From Pectinophora gossypiella (Eukaryota > Arthropoda > Insecta > Lepidoptera > Gelechiidae): 64,000 nucleotides of DNA. Position numbers and translations under genes: made by a program. Below are positions 33,191 through 44,744 of this stretch, piece after piece. Within the stretch, counting starts at the first letter, position 1; each line of letters starts with the position of its first letter. Under the pieces are notes generated by a model. It worked only from the letters and a program-made list of their open reading frames with translations, had not been told where the DNA came from and did no database searches. Where the stretch lies: positions 1,488,001-1,552,000 of the forward strand of contig NC_065426.1 of assembly GCF_024362695.1 (NCBI RefSeq), written 5' to 3'.

Positions 33191-34140
33191 ACGAGAATCT
33201 ACGTATTATGAATCTGTTCACAGGAAACGAACTTATTTACTTATTTTATTAATATTAATCCAATCAAAAACATAAAATGTAAAATGACAGCCAAGTCCAA
33301 TATTATGATAAATGCCTTGGTTGTCGACTTCAACGACAAAAGAAGTGAGATCTAAATGGGTGCCAAGTTCAATGGTCAGTCCTGAAATTTATTTATAAGT
33401 AACAGTATAACATATCATATCTTCTTATAACATAAGATTATGTATTGTAGCCTAAGGTCTGTCTTGGCTAGTTAATATGTATATACCTACTTATGTAAAT
33501 AGTACACACAAATTACCTAATAATAAGCAACTCAAGAGCCACAGAATATGAATAACACTACAACACACTTCATTATAAATACAGAACCATTACCAATTTT
33601 AAAAAAGGAAAAGAGTAAGTATGTGTGTATGAAAAAAAACAACTATTTTTCGTTTCCCAATTACCAACATAAATACGTTTTTAATATCAGGTGTAGTTTC
33701 ATTCAGGATCCGATTTTTGCGTTTACATCGTCAAATACGTAAAACCTTTGAATAAAATCCTTTTTCAGCTTGAATAAGTAGTTATTTCTGGTTGGACGCG
33801 TATTTTTTCAGTTCCTTTTCGCTTGGTTAAAAATGGGACGGAGGGAATTATTTTCCTCTTCAGCGGAGGGAATCTATTGCTTTTGAGCTAACTGGTGATT
33901 TGGTCACCCTTTTGCTCTTTTTAGGGTTCCGAACCCCAAAAGGAAAAACGGAACTCTTATAGGATCTGTCTGTCAAAACCTTGAAGACCAGAAGACCCAG
34001 AAGAGCTTGGGAACAATAGGAGGTATCAAGTTGAAATTGACATTTTAAACTTATGTCTGCTGTTTTAAAGCTGTAAAAAAACGCTCCCAAATCAACGCAA
34101 TCCAACGACGACCATTTTTACCCGACTTTGACGAAGCAAA
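33191..34140. other. No gene seen
   Basis: AT-rich. An open frame at 33860-34105 (-) lacks recognisable motifs. Confidence 0.35.
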
Positions 34141-34142
34141 AA

Positions 34143-34760
34143 TGAGGCCCCGGGTTCGAATCCCGGTGGAGACATATCAAAAAAAAAAACTTTCTGGTCT
34201 GATTGTCCAAAAGTGAGATAATCCGCGCTTCGGAATGCACGTTAAGCTGTTGGTCCCGGTTACTACTTACTGATGTAAGTTTAACTTTATAAATTTAAAA
34301 ATGACATTCGAGCAACTTTCACTCCTCGTGAGGACTTGATGGTGTATTTAGCTGGGTCATAGATAAATATACGGTGTTAATCCAGAAATGGAAGTCTTTC
34401 TCATCTGCCTGACTATTGTTGAATGTGCTATTTGGTTCTCGCTTCGAAGTAAAATCGTCATTACTAGTTTTAGGTTTGAGCTTCTTTTTGATATGTTTAG
34501 CAACCTACCCCCTATGTTTATCATAGTTATAACATAAGTGGCTGAATGTGCATGCATGTTTTAATGTTATAGTCTAGTTTTACGTTACAATATATCTCAA
34601 TATCTAATTTCACGACTGTAACTAGTTATGTATGCCATAAATAAATAAATAAAGTAGTCGTTACATGTGCCATGTCAGGGGCCTTTGGGGGATAGTAACC
34701 TTGACACCAGGGTCGTTGGGTTTGTAATTCACCTCATAACCCACACGATAGAAGAAGAAA
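34143..34760 (+). mobile_element. SINE-A split by a 370-bp insertion
   Basis: SINE-A pieces lie at 34143-34283 (from B box GGTTCGAATCC) and 34655-34758 (GTAGTCGTTACATG to CACACGATAGAAGAAG). The insertion at 34284-34654 ends (AAAT)n; AAGT occurs at both junctions, as expected of a short target duplication. The insert is not recognised. Confidence 0.7.
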
Positions 34761-35093
34761 AAAATAACAGTTTACACTTCAACTGCACGCCAAATAGCTG
34801 ACAAAATCTACCCAATTTAACATAGTATTTACAGCACAGGTCAAGAATATAGAGGAAATGTAAAACCATGTCTCAATCCCAAAATTGGAGTACTCTAATC
34901 TTGGTAAGATGCCAAGCAGATTTACCAGCTAGAAAAGAAACATTTGAGAAAACGGTCCTATGTTTCTATGTTGTGTGCGTTTCCATAGAGTAAGTTAGGC
35001 GGTATGTATATATCGTGTCGTAAAATATAAAATATATTTGTAAGTTTTATAATTTGAATTTGTTTTGCTATTATGTTGTGTCGATTTTTAAGT

Positions 35094-35390
35094 TCATCAT
35101 CATCATCAGCCCATTAACGTCCCCACTGCTGGGGCACGGGCCTTCCCTATGGATGGATAGGGAGATCGGGCCTTAAACCACCACGCGGGCCCAGTGCGGA
35201 TTGGTGGTTATTAACGACTGCTAATGCAGCCGGGACCAATGGCTTAACGTGCCTTCCGAAGCACGGAGGAGTTCGAGATGAAAACTTTTTTTTTGTGGTC
35301 ACCCATCCTATGACCGGCCTCTGCGAAAGTTGCTTTACTTCAACAATCGCAGACCGAGCGCATTTACCGCTGCGCCACCGAGCTCCTCCG
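35094..35390 (-). mobile_element. SINE-C, full length
   Basis: Minus strand: tRNA-like head GGTGGCGCAGCGGTAAATGC, 5S-like GAAGTAAAGCAAC and GGATGGGTGACC, core CGTGCTTCGGAAGGCACG, tail GGGGACGTTAATGGGCTG and GATGATGATG. Confidence 0.85.
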
Positions 35391-35484
35391 AGATTTTTAA
35401 GTTAATCGTTCCTAATTTGTACGTCTTTAATAAAATATTATTGTGATGTTCACGTGAGCATTATTGTAATTTTATTTAATTAAA

Positions 35485-35807
35485 CAGCCTATATACGTCC
35501 CACTGCTGGGCACAGGTCTCCCCTCGATCAACCGGAGGGGGTATGGAGCATACTTCACCACGCTGCTCCACTGTGGGTTGGTGAAGGTGTTTTTACGGCT
35601 AATAGCCGGGACCAACGGCTTAACGTGCCCTCCGAAGCACGGAATCATCTTACTTTTTTGGACAATCAGGTGATTCAAGCCTGAAAAGTCCTTAGCAAAC
35701 ATAGGACAGTCTCACAAAGTGATTTCGACAATGTCCCCATCGGGAATCGAACCCGGACCTCCAGATCGTGTGCATAACGCTCTACCCCCTAGACCACAGA
35801 GGCTGTT
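35485..35807 (-). mobile_element. SINE-B, full length
   Basis: Minus strand: head CCTCTGTGGTCTAGGGGGTA, B box GGGTTCGATTCCC, CACTTTGTGAGACTGTCCTA, core CGTGCTTCGGAGGGCACG, tail CAGCAGTGGGACGTATATAG. Reference copy of family B. Confidence 0.85.
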
Positions 35808-36470
35808 GTAATTATTTCATCTATTGTTAATAGTGTAGTATTGCTATAACCTACACAGTTTGCGTTACCTATCATTTGCTATATCTTTTGTGTTGTAAAA
35901 CATTCCAACACAATGTTTGCTTTGTTTAAGGAACAAAAAAAATAAAAACTTGATTGCTTTTTTATTATTTTATACGTTTGTAGTGTAGATTTTGGTGTAC
36001 ACTATCACATATATTCATAAATAAGTTAAAGAATGAATGAGAGGAAAGGCGATTAGTCCACCGATAAGATCGCAGCTCTAAAATAAAGAGAGAAATAAGT
36101 CAAATAGAAAAAAGAAAATGCTTTTCGTGAGTTTTAGATCTTCGTTTAATTTTAAGTCTTTATTTAATGATCAGAATTTCATAATTTATCGTGAACCTAG
36201 AAGACGACCCAATTCCCCTATTTCTTTTCCGTGGTATTTAGGTCAATGAAAACGCACCCTTACCCACTCTCTATTTCGAAGAAAATTTCTCGTACTCCCT
36301 CCACCCTCTCCACCTCGTCAGGGTATGATAAATTATGACGTACACATATTTTTACACCATGAGGTAAACAGGTTTCTCACCTAAAGGTGTGCAAGGTGAA
36401 CGTCTTATATTATTAATATAAAAAATAAAAAAAAAAACAAGAGAGGAAAAAAGTTAAAAGATAAAGGTTG
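35808..36470. other. AT-rich, LINE tail only
   Basis: Bases 36035-36095 match the GGCGATTAGTCCACCGATAA LINE tail. No gene in the rest. Confidence 0.4.
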
Positions 36471-36474
36471 GCTA

Positions 36475-36945
36475 GGTTTAGTACGACCTACTCTGAACCG
36501 GCGTGCGTGTATGAAGCGATTGATGAATGCGGAGGAAGCAAGAGAAGTGTGTCAGGATCGAAGCTAATGGAATTCTATAGTCTCTGCTTACCCCGGTGGG
36601 AAATAGGCGTGAGTTTATTTATGTATGTATGTATAAAGAAGGTTAAGTTTTTTTGCTTCTATGCTGTTCTGGGAGCAAATAAAAAACATAGAACACGTTC
36701 AGCTGCTTGTCTTCCCGGGCATGTCGTAAAAACCGACAGAGGGATTGCGTCCTCTAACATGATGGACTAATGTTATGGGCGATAGGCTGATCCCTTATCA
36801 CCATAAGGTTCATCATATCCATCTTAGGACTTCGTATCAACAGTGGCTGCAAGTTGTCTTTGATTACTTGTGGCTCTGCCCACCCCATTTGGGATTACGG
36901 GCGTGAGTTTATGTATGTGTATGTATGTAAGTTTTTATAAATATA
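36475..36945 (+). mobile_element. LINE 3' fragments
   Basis: Bases 36475-36635 match the minus-strand fragment at 2336 (CTGAACCGGCGTGCGTGTAT, CAGGATCGAAGC, then (ATGT)n). Bases 36640-36930 carry the CGTTCAGCTGCTTGTCTTCC repeat seen at 21985, ending TGTATGTGTATGTATGT. Confidence 0.6.
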
Positions 36946-37460
36946 GTATTAGAATATCTATAATTTGTTTACCCTATTATGAACAAATAAATAATATTTG
37001 TCATAAAATAAACTTGGTAAAAAATAACTTACTATAAACGCTCTTAGTGATTCATTATAATAGGCTAGTTTCCGATACTCAAATCAGTTCCTTTTTACTA
37101 AACGTTAAAACACGAAAATATTTTATACAAGATGTTTTCACTGTCCCGCACCAAATTGTAATAATGTTTCCTATCCACTGGTTGCCTGGAAGAAATTGCT
37201 GCTTAGCAATAAGGCCGCCAGACTGTACTGTATCTATCATCATCTGTGTTAATTTGTTTTGTAAGTAAGTAAGTAAAATGTTTATTTTTCATGAGAAATA
37301 CAGAAAATATGGGTACAATAAAAACCCCACAAAACCAATTCCTCGGTTTGTCTGTGGGAGTGGAGTTCGCTTAATGTTATTATGTTTAAGATACTTAAAG
37401 TTAACTTACAGCTAAGAGATCTTTTGCATGAGATGTTTAAATAAAGATTTTCTAAAGGAG

Positions 37461-37818
37461 AATGGGCGAAACTGGTCCAAGAACCTCCACTGATGAGACT
37501 TATATGTAATGAAAGTTTATACTTTCCCTATGATTCTGGCAAAGTTCTATCAGATTCTGTCCCGGGATTCTTTTTCTACGGCCGTGTTTGTCCTGGCTAT
37601 GTAGATTTAGTTACTGAGCAACAAATCTTGAGTCGATTTTAGTCCCCCACTGTATTTTATCACATTTTTAGCCAGGACAAACATGGTCGTAAAAATAGAA
37701 CCCCGGGACAGAATCTGATAGAACTTTGCCAGAATCATAGGGAAAGTATAAGCTTTCATTACATATAAGTCTCATCAGTGGAGGTTCTTGGACCAAGTTT
37801 CATACAAATGTGCCCATT
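37461..37818. mobile_element. Foldback element with ~140-bp arms
   Basis: The left arm 37461-37599 and right arm 37670-37818 are near-identical reverse complements: TCCAAGAACCTCCACTGATG, AGTTCTATCAGATTCTGTCC and GTTTGTCCTGGCTA in both. The loop is ~70 bp. No ORF. Confidence 0.85.
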
Positions 37819-37819
37819 G

Positions 37820-38075
37820 TCATTTATTTATATTGCACTCCTGACGTATGTCGACCGGCAGCACGTTGTACAGATACGGTATGCGTTTACGAAGTGTTCT
37901 GTCACCGAAGTAGTTGTTGACTCGTGGTACAACATACCTGCCCGTCGACATCGTCCGTATGTTGTGTACAATAAAGTATATTTGATTTGATTTTGATTTG
38001 AAAATACTATGGATGTTGTATGAAAAAGCAACCTGTGGCGTCATAGAAAACGTGACAAAAGGTAGCACTTGTTAC
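37820..38075 (-). pseudogene. LINE RT C-terminal fragment (jockey-like)
   Basis: The minus strand encodes GRYVVPRVNNYFGDRTLRKR, then PYLYNVLPVDIRQ. This fits the 'PR...G.R.L...P...N.LP..IR' ending of jockey-type RT ORFs. The ATTTGATTTGATTTTG tail on the opposite side of the fragment belongs to a different repeat junction. Truncated. Confidence 0.55.
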
Positions 38076-39284
38076 ATGTTTTTTTATGAAAAATTAAAAA
38101 TAGTTTAAATATAAAAAAGATAATATTTTTCGCCAGTTTTAGATCTGTCTTCATTTAGTTATCAGAATTAGTTATTTAGTTATTATATCCTGTGACGTGT
38201 AATTATTATCATCAATAAATGACTATGACTATGAATTTCATAATTTATCTCAACATAATTTCAGTCAGTCAGTCGATTATATTTTGCGTTGAGACAAACC
38301 CATGTCGGGTTTAACAATGCTTCTTAGCGTTTAAGGTATTATGTTCATGATTTTCTTTGCAATAAAAAAAAACTTTGACCTAGGAAACTATCTAATTATT
38401 ATTGTTAAAAAGATCACAATACCTCTGTCGGTTTTAACGACATACCCGAGGATATAAGCAGCAGAACGCGTTCTGCTTTTATTGATAACCAAAGCCAACC
38501 AATGTTTAAAAGCTTTTGATGTCCTGTTTACGTCATATCTAATAGATATGTATTCAGAATTGGGGATGCCAATAAGTAGTAATTGACATCCATAATTCAT
38601 CCATTCATATTCAAAGCTTCGTAATACGAATTGGAACGATTTAAACGTGGCTGGGTTAAGTATGACACTGTAGTCTATTACGTTAAAAATATATTAGCAT
38701 TTTTCTCCAAATTCAGTCCAATATACAGTGTGTTAGTGTCATCGTAACGAAAACTTTGAGGGAGGATTATGATACTGAGATGATATCAAGTGAAAATAAT
38801 CTATAAAAGACAAAAATTTAAAATCATACTACGTGCTTGGCCCATATGTGGGGCACATTTTTTCTTGCCATAGTGTGTCTATGTACAAAAATTCCAATGT
38901 GTTTATTGAAAAATAACATTGCACGTAAGGGGTTGATATCTTATTTTCAGTTACACAATGTACGTTTTAAAAATAGTATTACTTATATATTTTTTATACA
39001 AACATACAAATTCTACTTCAATCTAATCTTAACGGTTGTTAACAAAATAATTAAATACTTACGCTTTAATTTCTTTACATAATGAACTTCATCTAGCAAT
39101 TTGAAAACCCTGTTATTGTATCTATAGAAGGGGTCGTAAATCCCATTTTAGCTAGCACCTACATTTATAAGGATCCCCTGTACAAAAGTTGAGACTGTGC
39201 AGAAGTTGCAGTTATATAAAAAAATTCAAACAAATAATAAAATTAAAAATGTCCCATAAAAACGGTTTCTATTTCTTAATACAC
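38076..39284. other. AT-rich with two MITE fragments, no gene
   Basis: Bases 38735-38800 resemble the GTAACGAAAACTTTGAGGGA palindromic family. Bases 38830-38975 are a TTAACACGTTC-family copy (GGCCCATATGTGGGGCACAT). Nothing coding. Confidence 0.45.
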
Positions 39285-39530
39285 ATTATAAGAAACTGCA
39301 GTAAATTCAGGCGGATGAGACATTCGCCAAAAAGTTACCTAATGAATAGAGATATTTCTTTGAGTTTGAGTCTTCTTCTGTTGTGTAGATTGTGAGGTGG
39401 AATACCAACCTGGTGTTCAGGTCTGTGACATGGCTCATTTAACACTATAATATACTTACTTTAGTAAGCATTTTACTTCGGACAATTACGTAATCACCCT
39501 TTAATGTCCTAACCAAAGGGTCGTAAATTG
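39285..39530. mobile_element. LINE tail (+) and SINE-A 3' piece (-)
   Basis: Bases 39285-39372 match the GAAACTGCAGTAAATTCAGG LINE tail. Bases 39373-39520 are a decayed minus-strand SINE-A 3' half. Confidence 0.5.
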
Positions 39531-39763
39531 AGTTCGAGTAATAACTTCTGAGTCAAATTAGTCGATCAATGTCACATGTTCATATAACATTGATTGTCGA
39601 ACAAACATCCATTTGCTTAAGTTTATACAAATGTGAAATTGATGAGGGTGAAGCGTGACCAACCGATCATTAAGGACATAATGAATACGTTCATAGTTTA
39701 CCAACTGAACCTTATACACTATACAGGGAGTTATTGACATCGTAACGAAAACTTTAGAGGAAG

Positions 39764-39861
39764 NNNNNNNNNNNNNNNNNNNNNNNNNNNNNNNNNNNNN
39801 NNNNNNNNNNNNNNNNNNNNNNNNNNNNNNNNNNNNNNNNNNNNNNNNNNNNNNNNNNNNN
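39764..39861. other. Assembly gap
   Basis: 98 undetermined bases. The gap abuts the left side of the 254-bp tandem array and cuts a MITE (ATCGTAACGAAAACTTTAGA) on its other side. Confidence 0.95.
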
Positions 39862-42440
39862 ATAGGTCTCGTGAAATCAAAAAAGTTCTAGGTGCTATAG
39901 TTTCGCCAGGCCGTAGGGTGTCTGCCTGATGCGGAGCAGTTTTCGAAAACCTTGAAGTATACTCGTACTCTACATGACGTTCCGATCAAAACCTTTATAC
40001 ATAATTTTTATACCTGAGGCATTTTCAGGAAAAACGAAAAATTTGTATGGCGGCCATCTTGATTTTCGGCCATTTTGTTTTTTTTTGACCAGCGATAAAA
40101 TTTGACAAAGATTTAAATAGGTATCGTGAAAACAAAAATGTTCTAGGTGCGATAGTTTTCCCAGGCCGTAGGGTGCCGCCCTGATGCGGAGCAGTTTTTG
40201 AAGGTCGGGAAGTATTTCCATACTCAATATGACATTTTGATCTCATCCCTCTTACATCATATTCACCCCGAGGCATTTTCGAGAAAAACGAAAATTTTGT
40301 ATGGCGGCCATCTTGTTTTTCCGCCATTTTGTTTTTTTTTCACCGGTGATAAAATTTGACCAAGATTTAAATAGGTTTCGTGAAAACAAAAAAGTTCCAG
40401 GTGCGATAGTTTTGCCTGGCCGTAGAGTGTTTCCCTGATGCGGAGCAGCTATCGAAAACGCAGACATATTTTCATACTCGACATGACGTTCCGATCACAT
40501 TCCTATACATCATTTTCACCCCCGAGGCATTTTAATGAAAAACGAAAAATTTGTATGGCAGCCATCTTTTTTTTCCGCCATTTTGATTTTTTTTCACCGG
40601 CGATTGAATTTGACCAAGGTTTAAATATGTCTCGTGAAAACCAAAAAGTTCTAGGTGCTATAGTTTTGCAAGGCCGTAGGTTGTCTCCCTGATGCGGAGC
40701 AGATTTGAAGAAAGAGAAGTATCTCCACACTCAGCAAGACATTTCAATTACACCCCCATACACAGTTTTTACTCCCGATGCATTTTCTGAAAAAACAAAA
40801 TTTTGTATGGCGGCCATCTTGTTTTTCCGCCATTTTGATTTTTTTTCACCGGCCATAGGATTTGACCAAGAATTAAATAGGTTTTGTGAAAAAAGAATCG
40901 TTCCAGGTGCGATAGTTTCGCCAGACTGTAGGGTGTCTCCCTGATGCGGAGCAGTTTTCCAAGATCTGGAAGTTTTCCCATACTCACCGGGAGGTCCCGA
41001 TCACACCCCCCATACATCATTTTGACCCCCCGACGCTCCTTCTGGGAGAACAACCCTGTCAGTGAGTCAGTGAGTCAGTCAGTCAGTCAGTGGGTTTGCA
41101 GCTATATATAATATAACTAGATTTCGCGTGGTTCGCTCGCAGCAAGCTGCTCGCGTGTCCTGTATTAGTTCGAAGCTTTGTATGGCGGCCATCTTGTTTT
41201 CGTGAAATCAAAAAAGTTCTAGGTGCTATAGTTTTGCCAGGCCGTAGGGTGTCTCCCTGATGCGGAGCAGTTTTCCAAGATGACGTTCCGATCACACCCC
41301 AATACATCATTTTTACCTCTGAGACATTTTCTGGAAAAACAAAAATTTGTATGGCGGCCATCTTGTTTTTCGGCCATTTTGTTTTTTTTTCACTGGCGAT
41401 AAAATTTGACCAAGACTTTAATAGGCTTCGTGAAAACAAAAAAGTTCCATGTGCGATAGTTTCGCCAGGCTGTAGGGTGTCTCCCTGATGCGGAGCAGCT
41501 TTCGAAGATCGAAAAGTATTTCCATACTCAACATGATGTTTCGTTCACATTCTTCATACATCATTTTTACCCCCGAGGCATTTTCGGGAAAATCGAAAAT
41601 TTTGTATGGCGGCCATCTTTTTTTCCCGCCATTTTGATTTTTTTTCAACTACGAGAGAATTTGACCAAGAATTAAATAGGTTTCGTGAAAACAAAATAGG
41701 TCAGGATGCGATAGTTTCGCCAGGCCGTGGGGGTGTCTCCCTGATGCGGAGCAGTTTTCGAAGATCCAGCAGTATTTTCATACTCGACATGACGTTCCGA
41801 TCACACGTCCTATACTTCATTTTTATCCCCGAGGCATTTTCTGGAAAAACGAAAATTTTGTATGGCGGCCATCTTGTTTTTCCGCCATTTTGATTTTTTT
41901 TCACCGGCACATAAATTTGACCAATATTTAAATAGGTATCGTGAAAACTAAAAAGTTCCACGTGCGATAGTTTCACCAGGCCGTAGGGTGTCTCCCTGAT
42001 GCGGAGCAGTTTTTCAAGATCGAGAAGTATTTCCATACTCAACAAGACGTTCCGATTACAACCTTATTCACAGTTTTTACCCCCGAGGCATTTTCTGGAA
42101 AAACATTTTTTTGTATGGCGGCCATCTTGTTTTTCCGCCATTTTGATTTTTTTTCACCAGTGATTGAATTTGACCAGGAATTAAGTAGGTTTTGTGGAAA
42201 AAGAATCGTTCTAGGTGCGATAGTTGCGCCAGGCCGTAGGGTGTCTTCCTGATGCGGAGCAGTTTTCCAAGATCTGGAAGTTTTCCCATACTCACCGGAA
42301 GGTCCAGATCACATTCCCCATACACCATTTTTACCCCCCGACGCTCCTTCTGGGAGAACAATTATGTCAGTGAGTGAGTGAGTGAGTCAGTCAGTCAGTG
42401 GGTTTGTAGCTATATATATTATAATAACTAGATGGTGCTA
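39862..42440. repeat. ~254-bp tandem repeat, two blocks with (GTCA)n ends
   Basis: GATGCGGAGCAG recurs at about 39928, 40182, 40437, 40691, 40942, 41259, 41488, 41742, 41998 and 42251, mostly 251-256 apart. Each unit has TTTGTATGGCGGCCATCTTG, CCGCCATTTTG and GACCAAGAATTAAATAGG-type sequence. Both blocks (to ~41035 and to ~42355) end GACGCTCCTTCTGGGAGAAC, (GTCA)n, TTTGCAGCTATATATA and AACTAGAT. Satellite plus microsatellite resembles non-autonomous Helentron-type elements of insects, but that is inference. Open frames inside are artefacts of the repeat. Confidence 0.85.
41045..41121. repeat. (GTCA/GTGA)n microsatellite and element end
   Basis: GTCAGTGAGTCAGTGAGTCA followed by GCTATATATAATATAACTAG. 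An equivalent end is at 42366-42432, each followed by a small GC hairpin (GCAGCAAGCTGC; GCTAAAGCAGC). Confidence 0.75.
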
Positions 42441-42559
42441 AGTGCGCTCGCTGCTAAAGCAGCTTCGCGGGCGTTGTATGTGGATTGACGTTTTCGTATA
42501 GTTTGTTTCGCATCACAGATTTGTAATAACTATTAAGACAGACACAAAAAGAAATAAAA

Positions 42560-42777
42560 AAAATGTGTAGGATATTGTTGGTTTATTTTATGTTATCAAA
42601 AAAAAACATATAACATTATATTCTCTCTCTCTCCCTTGCATTGTTCCCATATGGTGGTGGGGTCTTTATTCCGAGTCTTTTCCTTCCACTTCGCTCTGTT
42701 GGATGTATCGTCTGCGGAAACATTGCAGGAACAAAGATCTTCTTTGATGACATCTGCTTCTTTGCCTTCTGTATTTC
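42560..42777 (-). other. Candidate terminal exon of a spliced unit
   Basis: Starts after TTTTTAACAG (acceptor at 42779-42778) with GAAATACAGAAGGC, the same start as the exon-like repeats upstream. In the phase of the open repeat copies it reads 53 codons to a stop, with QKAKKQMSSKKIFVPAMFP and TIHPTERSGRKRLGIKTPPP. An AATAAA poly(A) signal lies at 42577-42572, followed by GT-rich TTTTTGTGTCTGTCTT. The peptide is not recognised. RNA evidence is needed to say whether it is transcribed. Confidence 0.45.
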
Positions 42778-42779
42778 CT

Positions 42780-44370
42780 GTTAAAAATAAAATAATATTA
42801 ATTTATTTATAATAACGTATAGATATAATATCCTTTTCTTAGTCGATAGCGATACGTTTTTGCCAAAGTGGTCGTGGTCGTCATGTAACGTACCTAGATT
42901 CTTGTCACTATTGATTGCTGGCTGTCACACTGCTGCATTCATTGAAGAAGCTACCGACATCAGGCTTGGTTGATATAATACTATTGTATTAATAATCTCC
43001 TACGCAGTTTTTTGCCTTCTGCATTTCCTATAAATAAAATATATATTAAATATTATATATAATTTCTTTTCCTTGGTCGATAGCGATACGTCTTTGCCAA
43101 AATAGTCGTGGTCGTCATATAACGTACCTCGATATCTTGTAACTTTTGATTGCTGGCTGTCACACTGCTGCGTGCATTGAAGGACTTCAGGCTTGGTCGA
43201 TTTTATTCTATTGCAATCATAATCTCCTACACAGTTTATTGCACTCTGCATTTCCTGTGAATAAAATATATATTACATTTTTTTTTCCTTAGTCTATAGC
43301 GATACGTTTATGCCAAAGTGGTCGTGATCGTCATGTAACGTACCTCGACATCTTGTTACTTTTGATTGCTGGCTGTCACACTGCTGCATTCTTTGAATGA
43401 GCGGCCAACATCAGGCTTGGTTTATATAATACTATTGTATTAATGATCTCCTACGCAGTTTTTTTCCTTCTGCATTTCCTGTAAATAAAATATATAATTA
43501 AATATTATATGTAATTTATTTTCCTTAGTCGATAGCAATACGTTTTTGCCAAAATGTTGTGGTCGTTATGTAACGTACCTCGATATCTTGTTACTTTTGA
43601 TTGCTGGCTGTCACACTGCTGCATTCATTGAAGGAGCTGGCAACATCAGGTTTGGTTTATATAATACTTTTGTATTAATGATCTCCTACGCAGTTTTTTG
43701 CCTTCTGCATTTCCTGTAAATAAAATATATAATTTATTTTCCTTAGTCGATAGCGATACGTTTTTGCCAAAATAGTCGTGGTCGTCATGAAACGTACTTG
43801 TAACTTTTGATTGTTGGCTGTCACACTGCTGCATTCATTGAAGGGGCTGCTGACTTCAGGCTTGGTCGATTTTATTCTATTGCAATCATGAACTCCTACA
43901 TAGCTTATTGCCATCTGCATTTCCTGTAAATAAAATATATATATATTTTTTTTCCTTAGTCTATAGCGATACGTTTTTGCCAAAATAGTCGTGGTCGTCA
44001 TGAAACGTACCTCGATATCTTGTAACTTTTGATTGCTGGCTGTCACACTGCTGCATTCATTGAAGGGGCTGCTGACTTCAGGCTTGGTCGATTTTATTCT
44101 ATTGCAATCATGAACTCCTACACAGTTTATTGCCATCTGCATTTCCTGTAAATAAAATATATATATATTTTTTTTCCTTAGACTATAGCGATACGTTTTT
44201 GCCAAAGTGGTCGTGATCGTCATGTAACGTACCTCGATATCTTGTTACTTTTGATTGCTAGCTGTCACACTGCTGCATTCATTGAAATAGCGGCCAACAT
44301 CAGGCTTGGTAGTACTATTGTATTAAAATCTCCTACGCAGTTTTTAGCATTGTGCATTTCCTGTTAAAAA
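42780..44370 (-). repeat. ~222-bp tandem array of exon-like units
   Basis: Seven units. Each holds a 126-135-nt block between an acceptor (TTTATTTACAG or close variant) and a donor (GAG|GTACGTT): about 44360-44233, 44145-44011, 43923-43798, 43713-43579, 43478-43344, 43254-43128 and 43027-42894. Two of the blocks (44145-44011 and 43923-43798, 135 and 126 nt) are fully open in the same phase, with KSTKPEVSSPFNECSSVTA. Because the unit is near a multiple of three, that stretch also reads through the ~87-bp spacer as a 182-codon frame. Other copies carry in-frame stops or indels, so a functional coding array is doubtful. Confidence 0.7.
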
Positions 44371-44744
44371 AAAATAATGTTAATTTATATATATTAACTT
44401 TTATTTATAAATATATACATATATATATTAGGTGATTTCCAAACTACCCAGGAGGTACACCCAGTAGCTCGCTTTTTTTCATGTGGTTCCCCCGCTAATC
44501 GAGGCCGCATCCACCTACTTATATGAGAAGTAGGTTCTATCTAATGAGTTAGCAATAGTCATTCAATAAGCAGAGAAATGTGAAAGAAAAAGCAATTTTT
44601 AGCTAAGGAATTTAAAATAAAAAGCAATTTTCAGCAATTAGCATGCAATAAGCAAAGCAATTACTCAGTAATTGTCAAACATAAGCGAGTTGTATAATTT
44701 AAAGATATTATTGACAATAACAAACACGTACCGAGTTTGTTAAT
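44371..44744. other. No gene recognised
   Basis: AT-rich. Contains AGGTGATTTCCAAACTACCC and a GAGGCCGCATCCACC patch; no match found within the window. Confidence 0.4.

Noticed and set aside
39970..42361. Series of 70-118-codon ORFs in the 254-bp array
   Set aside because: Same repeat read in several frames on both strands; no conserved start or stop and no selection pattern visible.
43675..44223. 182-codon repeat ORF as a simple unspliced gene
   Set aside because: It reads through spacers with strong acceptor and donor sequences and depends on the 222-bp period being a multiple of three; kept only as part of the exon-like array.
42780..44370. CRISPR array
   Set aside because: Units are ~222 bp with no short repeat/unique spacer alternation, the genome is eukaryotic, and there are no cas genes. 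The same holds for the other tandem arrays.
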